Numbered from the stretch's first letter, positions 1 to 10,749 are shown. The stretch is 64,000 bases of DNA from Lentzea jiangxiensis (GCF_900104175.1 NZ_FNIX01000003.1:124001-188000), one strand, 5' to 3'. Notes: generated by a model not told the origin, from the sequence alone. Program-made: numbers and translations.

Positions 1-39
1 CGGCCGTTCGACGGCCCGACGAAGCAAGGAGAGATACCC

Positions 40-924
40 ATGGCGGATGCAGCGAACCGGCCCGTGGTGGTCGGCGTGGACGGGTCGGCGTCGGCCGCGC
101 AGGCAGTGCGCTGGGCGGCCCGCGAAGCCGTCCGCCGTGATGCGCCACTGGTGCTCGTGCACACGACCGCGGCCGTTCCCGCAGGCGCGCCCCACACGGT
201 AGCGCTGGGCGCCTACCGGGACGCGCTGACCGAGCAGGGCCACCAGTGGCTCGCCGCAGCGTCCGCCACGGCCCTCGAAGCCGCACCCGAGGTCGAGGTG
301 AGCACCGAGCTGACCGGGGGCTGGGCCGCCGAACAGCTGATCGGGCGCTCGGCCTCGGCCGAGCTGGTGGTGCTCGGCACCCGAGGGCTGGGCGGCTTCA
401 CCGGCCTCGTGGTCGGATCGATCGCGGTGGCGGTGACCACCCACGGCCACTGCCCCGTCGTGGTCGTGCGCGGACCGGACGCGCAGACCGAACCCCGTCA
501 GGACGGCCCGGTCGTGGTCGGCGTCGACGGATCACCGGCCAGCCGAGCGGCGATCTCCTTCGCCTTCCAGGCCGCGGCCTCCCGCAACGCGCCCCTCGTG
601 GCCGTGCACGCCTGGAGCGACCTGCCCACGGACGTCTGGGACCTGATCGCCGACTGGGAGACCATCCAGGAACAGGAGTCCAAGGCGCTGAACGAGCGAC
701 TGGCCGACCACCTGGCCCAGTACCCCGGCGTGACCGTCGAGCAGGTCGTCGCCCGCGACCGCCCGGCCCACACCCTGCTGACGCAGGCCGAGAACGCCCA
801 GCTGGTCGTCGCCGGGTCCCGCGGCCGCGGAGGATTCCGGGGCCTGCTCCTCGGATCCACCAGCCAGGCCCTCATCCACCACGCCACCTGCCCGGTGGCC
901 ATCGTCCCGTCGCCCGGCCCATGA
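40..924 (+). CDS. Universal stress protein, tandem UspA domains
   Basis: Cytoplasmic universal stress protein of 294 aa made of two UspA folds, about residues 8-145 and 157-291. Both halves open with the VVVGVDGS strand-loop. Both carry the ATP-binding pattern G-2X-G-9X-G-S: GTRGLGGFTGLVVGS in the first half and GSRGRGGFRGLLLGS in the second. The double-domain form is the common actinobacterial layout, and proteins of this type belong to the DosR dormancy regulon in mycobacteria. The ATG follows an AAGGAGAG ribosome binding site by a few bases. The neighbouring DevR/DevS, Acg-type and STAS genes fit a hypoxia or redox stress locus. The promoter lies outside the left edge, so its own regulation cannot be judged. 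Confidence 0.95.
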   Translation: MADAANRPVVVGVDGSASAAQAVRWAAREAVRRDAPLVLVHTTAAVPAGAPHTVALGAYRDALTEQGHQWLAAASATALEAAPEVEVSTELTGGWAAEQLIGRSASAELVVLGTRGLGGFTGLVVGSIAVAVTTHGHCPVVVVRGPDAQTEPRQDGPVVVGVDGSPASRAAISFAFQAAASRNAPLVAVHAWSDLPTDVWDLIADWETIQEQESKALNERLADHLAQYPGVTVEQVVARDRPAHTLLTQAENAQLVVAGSRGRGGFRGLLLGSTSQALIHHATCPVAIVPSPGP

Positions 925-1329
925 CCGCGCCGACGACCACTACGGCTGCCCGACCTCGCCACCGACGGAGCTGATCACTTCCGGGATCTGGTCACCACCG
1001 CACCCGCCCGGAACCGCGATCTCGACCCACCGGACCACAGCTTCGACTCGTGTGGCGCACCAGGAGCCAGCCTCTGCCGTCCGCGACGCGGCAGGCGATC
1101 GTCGACACCACCGCCGAGGCCTTCGCGGAGTGACTCCGGACTCATCAGACGATGACCTCCCACTCCGAACAGGACGAGTGGCTGCGGCGAAAGCCCGAGC
1201 GGTCCGACCAGTCCGGAGGGAGTCGTCATGGGATCCGTCCGCCGGACCGCCGCGTGACCTTCACCACGCCCGATCTCCGAGCGATCAAGGCGCACCTCAC
1301 TTACGACAGCCGTGTGCGCGCGAAACCGG
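925..1329. other. Intergenic stretch, no credible gene
   Basis: About 400 bases between the stress protein and the convergent anti-sigma gene. The open frames here are arginine- and proline-rich artefacts of high GC content without a recognisable domain. I see no RNA gene, repeat or clear terminator. Confidence 0.6.
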
Positions 1330-1734
1330 CTATCCGGTGCAGTCGACGACTGCCCACACGGTCTTGCCCTCGGGCAGTGGACGCACACCCCAGTGCACGG
1401 ACACGCTTTCGACCACGACGATGCCCCGTCCCCGGCTGCCGCCCAGCCGGGAGCGGCCGCGCACGGGCAGTGCCGTCGAGGAGTCGTCCACCTCGACGCT
1501 CACCCTGCAGGGCTGCGTGTGGTGCGCGACCCGCAGCTGTCCGGGGCCGGGCGCGTGGTCGTACACGTTGCTCACGAGCTCGGTGACGATGAGCTGGACG
1601 TCGTAGAGGTGGTCCTCGCCGAGGCCGTCGAGCACGCCGACGAGCCACCTGCGCACCGAGCCGACGGTGGTCGAGGCGTCGGCGGGCAGGTCGAGCGCCA
1701 GTGATCCGGCGCCCTCTTCGACGGTTGTCACCAC
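1330..1734 (-). CDS. Anti-sigma regulatory factor (HATPase_c, RsbW/SpoIIAB-like)
   Basis: Small stand-alone GHKL ATPase of 134 aa, the class that acts as a serine kinase or anti-sigma factor in partner-switching systems. The N box is visible as VTELVSNVYDHA at about residues 48-59, and a glycine-rich G1 segment follows in GGSRGRGIVVVE. The C-terminus closes the fold with KTVWAVVD. A GGAGG ribosome binding site lies 2 bases before the GTG at 1734 and 5 bases before a second in-frame GTG at 1731, so 1731 may be the true start. A STAS antagonist (8525-8920) and the STAS-bearing SulP remnant are close by, but no sigma factor is seen in the window, so the partner is unknown. Confidence 0.88.
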   Translation of the reverse strand: MVTTVEEGAGSLALDLPADASTTVGSVRRWLVGVLDGLGEDHLYDVQLIVTELVSNVYDHAPGPGQLRVAHHTQPCRVSVEVDDSSTALPVRGRSRLGGSRGRGIVVVESVSVHWGVRPLPEGKTVWAVVDCTG

Positions 1735-1753
1735 TGCCTCCGCTGGGCGTGGA

Positions 1754-1768
1754 TCCGGTCATACCGGA
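1754..1768. promoter_or_regulatory. Small dyad upstream of the anti-sigma gene
   Basis: TCCGGT-CAT-ACCGGA, a perfect 6-base dyad about 20 bases upstream of the anti-sigma start. It could be an operator or an mRNA hairpin. The assignment rests on symmetry and position only. Confidence 0.3.
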
Positions 1769-1875
1769 CGGAAAGCTGGAAGCTCACCGTACCTGGCGCC
1801 ACGTCCGTGGACAGAACAGAGGACCGGGAACGAACTTTCCGTCCACGGCGACGATCCGGGCAAGGCGACAGCGCG

Positions 1876-2595
1876 TCATGGCAACGTTCCGTTCCGTCGC
1901 AGGTGGTTCCGCGCGTACTCGATGGCTTCGGGCGTGCTCGGGAACATCCGCACGCCGTGGATCTCCAACTGCCGGCGGTGCTCCTTGCACACGCCGGAAA
2001 GCAGCACGGTGACGCCGCGGTGCTCCAGCCTCTCGACGGCGTCCCGCAGCACCAGGGCTCCGGTTCCGTCCAGGGTGGACACGTGCGACAGGCGCAGGAC
2101 CACCACGGAGACCGCCGAGATCTCGGTGAGCTCCAGCAGGAACCGGTGTGCCGCGGCGAAGAACAGCGGTCCGTCCAGCCGGTAGGCGACGATGTGCTCG
2201 GAGAGCAACTCCCGCTCCTCCTCGCTGTGATCGCCCGTTTCCAGCGGTTCCACGTCGATCCGCGCGGACCTGGCGACGGCTCGCAGCGCCAGTGCTCCGG
2301 CCACGACGAGGCCGATGATCACGGCGGTGACGAGGTCCAGCGCCAGGGTCGCGACCGCGGTGAGGGCGAGCACCACCGCGTCGGACCGGTTCGCACGCAT
2401 CAGCACCCGCACCGATCCCACCTCGACCATCCTCACCGCGGTGGCGAGCAGGACACCGGCCAGCACGGCCAACGGGATGCGCCCGACCAGCGGAGCCGCG
2501 GCCAGCATGATCACGGCGAGCGTCAGCGCGTGCACCAGTGACGCCAGTCGTGACGTCGCGCCCGAACGGACGTTGACCGCAGTCTTCGAACTCAC
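1876..2595 (-). CDS. N-terminally truncated SulP-type transporter with STAS domain
   Basis: The 239 aa match only the C-terminal part of SulP anion transporters, which normally have about 500-560 aa. Residues 1-90 hold the last membrane segments, beginning at the family signature TAVNVRSGA and continuing through [18 protein letters not shown] cytoplasmic STAS domain follows at about 110-235, with [17 protein letters not shown] around the usual Ser/Thr site. Roughly 290 residues, including the substrate-binding membrane helices, are missing. The GTG start directly abuts the stop codon of the upstream acg-like gene, which suggests a deletion fused the two. It probably cannot transport. The STAS part might still act in partner switching, or the gene may be decaying. 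Confidence 0.75.
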   Translation of the reverse strand: MSSKTAVNVRSGATSRLASLVHALTLAVIMLAAAPLVGRIPLAVLAGVLLATAVRMVEVGSVRVLMRANRSDAVVLALTAVATLALDLVTAVIIGLVVAGALALRAVARSARIDVEPLETGDHSEEERELLSEHIVAYRLDGPLFFAAAHRFLLELTEISAVSVVVLRLSHVSTLDGTGALVLRDAVERLEHRGVTVLLSGVCKEHRRQLEIHGVRMFPSTPEAIEYARNHLRRNGTLP

Positions 2596-3285
2596 TCACG
2601 GAACCACAACTCCGTCACCTGTGCCGGGACGCTTGTAGCGCCACGAGGTGGCACCGACGACGGCCAGCGCCTGCGGGAATCCGGCGAGCTCGTGCCGTTC
2701 GACCAGGCCGGCCCGCCATTCGCGCCGGTGCACCAGGTGGACGACCGGTCGCACCGCCACGCCGGTGCTGCGGCCCGCCAGCACCGCCGCCTGCAACGCG
2801 GCACCACCCCGGATGTGGTCCGGACGGCGATCGCCGGTGGTGATCACGACGAGCTCGTGCTCGCCCAGCGCGCGCAGCTCCGTTCCCACCCAGTGGCTGG
2901 CCCATCCCAGTGCACGGGCGTCGCCCGCGCCGGTGGCCTCGGTGAGGCGGATCGCCCGGTGCAGGTCGAGGTCCTGCGGATCCGCTGGTTCACGGCGGTC
3001 CGCGCGGATGACGGCGAGCAGGTCGGGACTCGCCTGATCGGCCGGGAACACGACGTGCGGGTGCCAGCCCGCGTGCCGGACGGCGAGCACGACGTGTTCC
3101 AGAGCGGCGCCGCACGACAGCAACCGGTCGAAGCCGAGCGGATCGTGCTCCGACGTGTGTCCCCTCGCGAAAAGGTAGACCGACCGGTTGTGCAGCTCCA
3201 GCGACCACGGCCGGTCCTCGCTGTACACGGGCGCCTCACCGGCCGCCTCGACGACTCCCGCGGCCTCTGCTGGGTTCCATCGCAT
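2596..3285 (-). CDS. Short Acg-family nitroreductase-like protein
   Basis: Protein of 229 aa starting [10 protein letters not shown], related to the Acg/Rv2032 group of degenerate nitroreductases induced in mycobacterial dormancy. Recognisable blocks are [15 protein letters not shown], a counterpart of the family QPWRF segment, then [17 protein letters not shown], and near the C-terminus [19 protein letters not shown] and [11 protein letters not shown]. Family members have about 320-340 aa, so the middle is shortened. The usual APSVHNTQPW motif is altered to [11 protein letters not shown], so flavin binding is doubtful. An upstream extension of the frame exists but lacks homology. The gene is divergent from devR and shares its upstream DosR-like box. 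Confidence 0.75.
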   Translation of the reverse strand: MRWNPAEAAGVVEAAGEAPVYSEDRPWSLELHNRSVYLFARGHTSEHDPLGFDRLLSCGAALEHVVLAVRHAGWHPHVVFPADQASPDLLAVIRADRREPADPQDLDLHRAIRLTEATGAGDARALGWASHWVGTELRALGEHELVVITTGDRRPDHIRGGAALQAAVLAGRSTGVAVRPVVHLVHRREWRAGLVERHELAGFPQALAVVGATSWRYKRPGTGDGVVVP

Positions 3286-3465
3286 GCGTTGACGATTCCC
3301 CGCGTGGTGCCGTGGGGGCAGAGCGGACGTGCCCCTCCGCAATGGGCACTTGGACTCTCCGCAGAGGCCCGCGCACACCGGCTCCACACCGCTCATACTG
3401 GACGGGCAGCTGATCGGATGGCGAGGAGTCCAGCCGGGTGCGGAGGACCTCGTTCCCCGGGAACA

Positions 3466-3479
3466 GGGTCTTTGGTCCC
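3466..3479. promoter_or_regulatory. Candidate DevR/DosR box
   Basis: GGGTCTTTGGTCCC, inside the dyad CAGGGTCTTTGGTCCCTG, matches 12 of 14 positions of the core of the mycobacterial DosR consensus GGGACTWWAGTCCC. It lies about 65 bases before devR and 180 bases before the divergent acg-like gene, so it could serve both. Confidence 0.6.
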
Positions 3480-3543
3480 TGTGTGCGGCCGCTCGCCACA
3501 AGAGATCGTGATCGTGGAACGGTTGAGGAGAGGTGGGTCGCAA

Positions 3544-4200
3544 GTGGTGTCACGAGTCTTCCTGGTGGACGACCACGAGGTCGTCCGGGTCGGCATCAGG
3601 GAGCTGCTCAGCGCCTCCCCCGACCTGGAGGTCGTGGGCGAGGCGGGCTCGGTCACCGAGGCGCTCACCCTGATCCCGGTGGCCAACCCGGACGTCGCGG
3701 TGCTCGACGTGCGGCTGCCCGACGGCAACGGCATCGAGCTGTGCCGCGAGCTGCGTTCGCGGCTGCCCGAGTTGAACGTCCTGATGCTCACGTCGTTCAC
3801 CGACGACGAGGCGCTGTTCGACGCGATCATGGCCGGCGCGTCGGGGTTCGTGCTCAAGCGCATCCTCGGCACCGACCTGACCACCGCGGTGAAGACCGTC
3901 GCGGCCGGGCAGTCGCTGCTCGACGCCCGCTCCACCGCCGCGCTGCTCAACCGCATCCGCCGCGAACGCGAGCAGGGCGACCCCGTCCGGGCGCTCACCG
4001 AGCAGGAACGGACCGTGTTCGACTACATCGGCGACGGCCTGACCAACCGGCAGATCGCCGAGAAGATGTTCCTCGCGGAGAAGACCGTCAAGAACTACGT
4101 CTCGCACCTGCTGGCCAAGCTCGGCCTCGAACGCCGCACCCAGGCCGCCGTGCTCGCCTCCCAGCTGCGCAAGCCCACCCACGACAACGAGACCGGCTGA
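3544..4200 (+). CDS. devR: DevR/DosR-type response regulator (NarL family)
   Basis: Response regulator of 218 aa that closely resembles mycobacterial DevR/DosR along its whole length. The receiver domain opens with [11 protein letters not shown], has the phospho-acceptor Asp near residue 55 in [12 protein letters not shown], and the conserved LTS/LK switch residues. The LuxR-type helix-turn-helix contains [13 protein letters not shown], the DNA-contacting segment of DosR. I start it at the GTG at 3544, which lies ten bases after GAGGAGAGG; GTG 3547 is an alternative. Its probable kinase is the convergent devS, only four bases away tail to tail. A DosR-like box in front suggests autoregulation and control of the acg-like gene. 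Confidence 0.93.
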   Translation: MVSRVFLVDDHEVVRVGIRELLSASPDLEVVGEAGSVTEALTLIPVANPDVAVLDVRLPDGNGIELCRELRSRLPELNVLMLTSFTDDEALFDAIMAGASGFVLKRILGTDLTTAVKTVAAGQSLLDARSTAALLNRIRREREQGDPVRALTEQERTVFDYIGDGLTNRQIAEKMFLAEKTVKNYVSHLLAKLGLERRTQAAVLASQLRKPTHDNETG

Positions 4201-4204
4201 GCGG

Positions 4205-5878
<1,674 letters not shown>

Positions 5879-6013
5879 TCAAGCTTTTCATGCCGCCGCG
5901 ACGGCACGAAGCAGTCCCGGTCGAGCCGGGACCTTGGACGGTGGGGCCGTCCCGGCGCAGCGGGGAAGGTGGAGGACAGCACGTTGGACCAGGCAACACG
6001 ATGAGGTGAACAC

Positions 6014-6790
6014 ATGGCTCAGGTGACGGCGGCTCTCGGGCTGGGACCGGAGCAGATCGAGAAGGCGCTCGTGGCCGCTTCGCTCGCGCCCTCCGTCCAC
6101 AACACCCAGCCCTGGCGGTTCGAGGTGAGGCGGGACCGCATCGAGCTGCACCCGGACCCGGGCCGCAAGCTGGCGGCGACCGACCCGGAGAACCGCGAGC
6201 TGCGGCTGTCCTGCGGCGCGGCGTTGTTCAACCTCAGGCTGGCTCTGCAGAGCATGGGCGTGCGTCCCCTGGTGTCGATGCTGCCCGGCCACGACGCGCC
6301 CGGCGCACTCGCCGTGGTGCGCCGCGGTGGCACGGTCAAGATCGACGACGAGCACCGCCTGCGCCGCGCTTTGGGGGGAAGCTCGTGCCGCAGACCGTGC
6401 TGCGGCTGGGCTGCGGCACGCCGATCCCGCCCCACCCCGCGACGCCCGGTGTCCGAACTGCTGATCGGGTCCGACGAGCGCCAGTCCTGCTCGCGCGCAT
6501 GAGCCGGTGAGTTCGACGAGGACGACGTCGGTGCGGTCGACCGCGAACGCCGGGATCAGCGGACTGCCGCCCTTCGACGCCGTGCGACGGACGGTGCGGC
6601 GAAGGTGTGGTCGTGCCGCCGGTCGCCCCAGGTGGACTCGACGAACGACGGGTCGCAGTCCGGACGGGACTGGGGCGGCAGGAGCACGCGCCCGACCTGC
6701 TCGTGCTCACCGAGGTGCTGCAGGCCGAGCTCGACGTGATCGAGAAGTGTCCGGAAAGCCCTGCGGTACGGGCAGGTCCCGGCTTGCCAT
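6014..6790 (+). pseudogene. Decayed Acg-family nitroreductase gene
   Basis: The first 120 residues are a good Acg N-terminus, with LAPSVHNTQPWRFEV, then LHPDPGRKLAATDPENREL and SCGAALFNLRLALQSMGVRP. After HRLRRALGG the frame turns into basic low-complexity sequence and stops at 6502. Weak family-like pieces continue in other frames, for example AVDRERRDQRTAAL near 6530 and a GLDERR...LLVLT segment near 6630-6715. This points to several indels rather than one sequencing error. The remains fill the space up to khtT. A functional Acg would have about 330 aa. The start is well supported by similarity, although the extent of the 3' remnant is uncertain. Confidence 0.7.
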
Positions 6791-6799
6791 GATGACCGG

Positions 6800-7279
6800 A
6801 TGGACGTCAACGAGGTACTGCTGCCCGGCGTCGGTCTGCGCTACGAGTTCACCAACGCCGACGGTGACCGCATCGGCATCGTCGCGCGCCGCGAGGGCAA
6901 CTTCGAGGTGATCCGCTACGCGGCGGACGACCCGGACGAGGCGCAACCGCTGTTCCGCCTCACCACCGCCGAGGCCGACACGGTCGCCGAGATCCTCGGC
7001 GCGCCGCGCATCGCCGAGCGGTTCGCCGACCTGACCAGGGAGGTGCCGGGGCTCAGTGCCGGACAGGTCGTCGTACCGGACGCGTCCGCGCACGCGGGCA
7101 AACCGCTCAGCCACACCCGTGCCCGGACCCGCACCGGCGCGTCGGTCGTCGCGATCGTGCGCGGCGAGGACGTGATCGCCTCCCCGCTGCCCGAGGAAGT
7201 GCTGCGGGCGGGCGACGTGCTCGTGGTGATCGGCACCCACGACGGCATCAACGGCGTGCGCCGGATCATCGAGGCCTGA
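6800..7279 (+). CDS. KhtT-like RCK_C regulatory subunit of K+/H+ antiporter
   Basis: Soluble protein of 159 aa that gates a CPA2 antiporter. The N-terminal half (VLLPGVGLRYEFTNADGDRIGIV) matches the KhtT N-terminal module. The C-terminal RCK_C/TrkA-C domain (about 75-158) reads through EEVLRAGDVLVVIGTHDGI. The ATG is separated by two bases from the downstream antiporter gene, so the two are translationally coupled. In Bacillus, KhtT binds c-di-AMP and nucleotides and responds to pH; whether this one does cannot be seen from sequence. Function is inferred from the pair. Confidence 0.87.
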   Translation: MDVNEVLLPGVGLRYEFTNADGDRIGIVARREGNFEVIRYAADDPDEAQPLFRLTTAEADTVAEILGAPRIAERFADLTREVPGLSAGQVVVPDASAHAGKPLSHTRARTRTGASVVAIVRGEDVIASPLPEEVLRAGDVLVVIGTHDGINGVRRIIEA

Positions 7280-7281
7280 CG

Positions 7282-8430
7282 GTGCACACGTCTCTCGCGC
7301 TGCTGCTCGAGCTCGGCGTGATCCTCGTCGGGCTCAGCGTGCTCGGCGCGGCCGCGAGACGGTGGTCGTTCTCCCCCGTCCCGCTGTACCTGCTCGCCGG
7401 CCTCGCCCTCGGGAACGGTGGCATCGCCCCCGTTCCCGCCGCGGGTGACTTCGTCGAGGCCGGCGCCTCCATCGGCGTCGTGCTGCTCCTGCTCACCCTC
7501 GGGCTCGAGTTCACCACCGCGGAACTCACCCACAGCCTGCGCCACCACATCCCGTCCGCACTGGTCGACCTCGTCCTCAACGCGGCGCCGGGGCTGATCG
7601 CGGGATGGCTGCTCGGCCTGCCGTGGCCCGGGATCCTCGCCCTCGCAGGCGCTACCTGGGTCTCCTCCTCCGGCATCATCTCGCGGTTGCTGAGCGACCT
7701 GCGCCGTCTCGGCAACCGCGAGACACCGGCGGTCCTCGCCGTCCTGGTGATGGAGGACTTCGCGATGGCGATCTACCTCCCGGTGCTCGTGGTCCTCGCC
7801 TCCGGCGGCACCTGGTGGCAGGCGCTGGTCGGAGTGGTCATCGCGATCGCCAGCGTGACCGCGGCGTTCACCGCCTCTCACCGCTGGGGCCACCACGTCA
7901 ACCGCTGGCTCGCCCACCCCGACGACGAACAGCTCATGCTCCGCGTCCTCGGCACCACCCTCGTCGTCGCGGCACTCGCCGAGCTCGTGTCGGTCTCGGC
8001 CGCGGTCGGCGCCTTCCTCGTCGGACTTACCCTCACCGGCGCCACGGCCGAACGAGCACGCGCCGTCCTCGCGCCCCTGCGCGACCTGTTCGCCGCCGCG
8101 TTCTTCCTCGCCATCGGCTTCGCAGTCAGCCCGGCCCAGCTGCTCCCAGCCCTGCCCGCGGCAGCCGCACTCGCCCTGGCGGGCATCCTCACGAAGATCG
8201 CCACTGGCTGGTACGCCGCCCGCCGCGACGGCGTAGCCCCACGCGGCCGCCTCCGCGCCGGCACCGCCCTCATCGCCCGCGGCGAGTTCTCCATCGTGAT
8301 CATGAGCCTCGCGGGCGCCACGAGCCCCGAACTCGGACCCGTCGTCACGGCGTACGTCCTCATCCTCGCCACGACCGGACCGCTCATCACCCGCTGGTCC
8401 GGCACCTGGCTCTCACCACGACCGTCCTGA
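7282..8430 (+). CDS. CPA2 K+(Na+)/H+ antiporter membrane subunit, KhtU/Kef-like
   Basis: Integral membrane protein of 382 aa with about 12-13 hydrophobic helices and no C-terminal RCK domain. That domain is supplied in trans by the preceding gene. Family features include the inverted-repeat core with LLLLTLGLEFT, the glycine-rich WVSSSGIISRLL segment, VLVMEDFAMAIYLPVL, which carries the acidic residue expected for ion exchange, and GEFSIVIMSLA. Translation begins at the GTG at 7282 next to the khtT stop. The likely role is K+ efflux and pH homeostasis. A GC-rich hairpin follows the stop codon. Confidence 0.9.
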   Translation: MHTSLALLLELGVILVGLSVLGAAARRWSFSPVPLYLLAGLALGNGGIAPVPAAGDFVEAGASIGVVLLLLTLGLEFTTAELTHSLRHHIPSALVDLVLNAAPGLIAGWLLGLPWPGILALAGATWVSSSGIISRLLSDLRRLGNRETPAVLAVLVMEDFAMAIYLPVLVVLASGGTWWQALVGVVIAIASVTAAFTASHRWGHHVNRWLAHPDDEQLMLRVLGTTLVVAALAELVSVSAAVGAFLVGLTLTGATAERARAVLAPLRDLFAAAFFLAIGFAVSPAQLLPALPAAAALALAGILTKIATGWYAARRDGVAPRGRLRAGTALIARGEFSIVIMSLAGATSPELGPVVTAYVLILATTGPLITRWSGTWLSPRPS

Positions 8431-8431
8431 G

Positions 8432-8463
8432 CACCCCGGACCCCGGCGGGAGCGGCCGGGGTG
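8432..8463. terminator. Hairpin after the antiporter gene
   Basis: CACCCCGG and CCGGGGTG pair across a 16-base loop directly after the antiporter stop, and 61 bases before the 3' end of the convergent STAS gene. It is a factor-independent terminator candidate without a T-run. Confidence 0.45.
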
Positions 8464-8524
8464 GTGTTCACCCCGAAACGCCACATCGGACACAACCGGC
8501 TGACGACCGATGGCCCACCTCAGG

Positions 8525-8920
8525 TCACAGGATGGTCTGTTCCGCCGCGGACGAGGTGCGCAGCGCCTCGACCGCGTGCGGCACGGTCTCGTGCAACAGG
8601 AGGACCTGGTCCAGGCCGGTGGCTTCCAGCGCGCGCCGGGTGGTGCGTCCGGGCGCGACGACGGCGAACCCGATCCCGGCGAGCCGGGCGCGCTGGTTGG
8701 CCTCGGCCAGCAGCGACAGTCCTGTCGAGGCGAAGAACCCCACGGCGAGGCAGACGACGATGCCCTCGGGGTGGTGGTTCATCTGCTCTTCGACAGCGAC
8801 GCGCGCCTGGTTGACGTTGGTGATGTCGATGTCACCGCTGACCACCATGACCACCACGCCGTCGTGGTCGACGGTCTCGATGTGCAGGTGTGAGATGCCG
8901 CCGCCCGGCCTGTCCGTCAT
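8525..8920 (-). CDS. STAS-domain anti-sigma factor antagonist
   Basis: Protein of 131 aa (start MTDRPGGG) that consists of one STAS domain of the SpoIIAA/RsbV type. Such proteins bind the anti-sigma ATPase when dephosphorylated and free the sigma factor. The core strand GVVVMVVSGDIDITN and the site region FFASTGLSLLAEANQRA are clear. The usual DSTG is ASTG here, so the serine is kept but the preceding Asp is lost. The predicted frame extends further upstream, but similarity begins only near the chosen ATG. The anti-sigma ATPase at 1330-1734 is a possible partner. Confidence 0.85.
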   Translation of the reverse strand: MTDRPGGGISHLHIETVDHDGVVVMVVSGDIDITNVNQARVAVEEQMNHHPEGIVVCLAVGFFASTGLSLLAEANQRARLAGIGFAVVAPGRTTRRALEATGLDQVLLLHETVPHAVEALRTSSAAEQTIL

Positions 8921-9103
8921 CGTGCACCACCACTTCCGAAGCAAGCCGTTGATCTTCCCGGGAGAGTGCGCGTCAGCGTGACGGCACCGTCTTGATCGGC
9001 CTCCCTGGCTCCCGCCGCGGTCGACGACGTCCAGACTCGCACCGATCAGCGATTCCCGCGCGTTCAAACGGACTGGTCAGAGGCCGCCCCGGCCGGCCAC
9101 CCC

Positions 9104-10092
9104 TCAGGACCAGTTGCCGAGTTCCGCGTCGATGCGGGGGTCGGTGCGGACCCACACCTCACCGGTGGCCGCTCCCGGCGGGGCGTCGACGCGCTCGAGT
9201 CCGAGGGTCCGGACCAGCTCCAGCAGGTCGTCGCGGTCCGGACCCGCCTCTTCGAGCGTGCAGCTGTCGAACAGGACGTAGTGCACGTCCCAGCGGTCGT
9301 TGTACCCGCAGTCGGCCCAGACCTCGCAGAAGCTGGTCAGCGCCTCGCGGTCGAGTGGTGCGGCCTGCGGGTCGTCCGGTGCGGGGGTCGCGGCGAAGCC
9401 CTTCGCGATGTCCTCCCGGCTCCACCACCGCCCTGCCTCCGCGACCGCCTCGGTGGTGAAGTCCCGCGACGCGAGGAAGTGTTCGAGCAGTCGGCCGACC
9501 CCCGTGGCCTCGATGCCCAGCCCGTCGTCCTGCAGGCGCGCCACCAGGCCGTCCGCCATCGCGCACGGGCCGGAGAAGGTGAAGATCCCGGTGGCGGCCA
9601 CCAGCGTGCCGCCGTCGGATGCGGGACGTTGAGCGTCGTGCCTGTTTCCGGCGCGTCCCTCACCAGGGCGAGCAGATCCGCCGGCACGCCGTCGTACAGC
9701 GCCGCCTGGGCGCGAGTGTCCACTGTGGAACTGAGAGCGCTGGAGCGGTCGAACGTCAGCACCAGGCCGCGACCGTCGGCCGTGAACCAGGCGTTGACGG
9801 TGTCGCCGGTGCCGTAGCCGTAGTGGGTGACGCCGGAGGTGGTGATCGGCTCGCGTCCGTCGATGCGGGTCAGGACCTCCAGGCGGCGGCGCAGTTCGCG
9901 CGGATGGGTCTTCCGCAGCACGGAGCGGTCGAACTCGGATCGGAGCTCCTCGTCACGACCTCGTCCGGGCTCCGCGGCACCGCGTGGCGCTCGTTGTTTG
10001 AGATGCGCCGAACGGGCCTGCAGGAAGCTCTCGGCGTCCGGCAGCCACTCCTGCCGGTTGTCCTCGTCGTCGCTGAAGGTCAGCGGTCCCAT
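9104..10092 (-). pseudogene. Frameshifted gene of unknown function
   Basis: Two minus-strand frames read as one protein split by a single-base shift. Residues 1-170 run from 10092 (MGPLTFSDDEDNRQEW) to near 9625, ending in ETGTTLNVP. A second frame then continues as DGGTLVAATGIFTFSGPCAM to the stop at 9104. The joined product would have about 325-330 aa, acidic and soluble, without signal peptide or membrane helix. I do not recognise the family. An indel around 9610-9640 may be a real mutation or a sequencing error. The alternative is two overlapping genes, the second starting at GTG 9601. Confidence 0.6.
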
Positions 10093-10339
10093 CACTCGTC
10101 CTCGCTGTCGGGCTGCGGTTCGTCGAATTCTGCTACGGACGCGGCACGGGGAGGCGACCCAGCCCCCGCATCCCGGCGATCAGCCCCGGCGCACGCGATT
10201 TCCATCCGGGTCAGACATTTGCGGAAGCAGAACCAAAAGGCGAGCACGGAAACAACACCCCACGCCGTGCAGCAAACACTTCGACACTGCTAAGCTGAAT
10301 CGTCCGCTCTATTCTTCACCTATCACTGTGAGACACTGA

Positions 10340-10684
10340 ATGGCGAAGAAGCACCACGACCTCGTCGACGACCTGGACGGCACCTCGTCGGAAGAAGAGC
10401 TCGAAACAGTGCACTTCGGTTTGGACGGCGTGATCTACTTGATCGATCTCAACGGGCACAACGCCAGCCGGTTACGGGCGGCTCTGCGGGACTTCGTCGT
10501 CAAGGCCCGCCGGATCGGCGATCGGCGCACGACCGACTCCGGCCACGCGAAGTCCGGAAAAGCGCATCCGAGACGACAGACACGAGCGATCCGAGAATGG
10601 GCACGCAGAAACGGTCATGCGATTTCCGACCGCGGCCGGATCCCGGATCGCGTCGTCACCGCCTTTCTGGAACAGCACCGCTGA
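10340..10684 (+). CDS. lsr2: Lsr2-family nucleoid-associated protein
   Basis: Xenogeneic-silencing DNA-binding protein of 114 aa. The N-terminal oligomerisation half contains EETVHFGLDG-like and VIYLIDLNGHNASRLRAAL strands. The C-terminal DNA-binding half reads REWARRNGHAISDRGRIP, with the RGR minor-groove hook. Lsr2 coats AT-rich and acquired DNA and represses many silent gene clusters in streptomycetes. This copy starts next to a large biosynthetic cluster and may be an accessory paralogue. Codon 45 is TTA (10472-10474), the rare leucine codon read by the bldA tRNA, which could delay its translation. Converges on the exporter gene across a strong inverted repeat. Confidence 0.9.
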   Translation: MAKKHHDLVDDLDGTSSEEELETVHFGLDGVIYLIDLNGHNASRLRAALRDFVVKARRIGDRRTTDSGHAKSGKAHPRRQTRAIREWARRNGHAISDRGRIPDRVVTAFLEQHR

Positions 10685-10692
10685 ACGCGGTC

Positions 10693-10749
10693 GCGACAGC
10701 CGGATCAGCGCGCACTCTCATTCAGCGGAAACGCCGATCCGGCTGTCGC
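10693..10749. terminator. Perfect 14-base inverted repeat between lsr2 and the exporter
   Basis: GCGACAGCCGGATC (10693-10706) is repeated inverted as GATCCGGCTGTCGC (10736-10749). The right arm encodes the C-terminus of the MFS protein. The position between two convergent genes fits a bidirectional terminator that ends the NRPS operon. Confidence 0.65.

Noticed and set aside
975-1388. Minus-strand frame of 137 codons near the anti-sigma gene
   Set aside because: No similarity and composition typical of chance frames; it overlaps the real gene.
5940-5985. Second DosR box before the decayed acg gene
   Set aside because: GGGACCTTGGACGG matches only 9 of 14 core positions, too weak to annotate.
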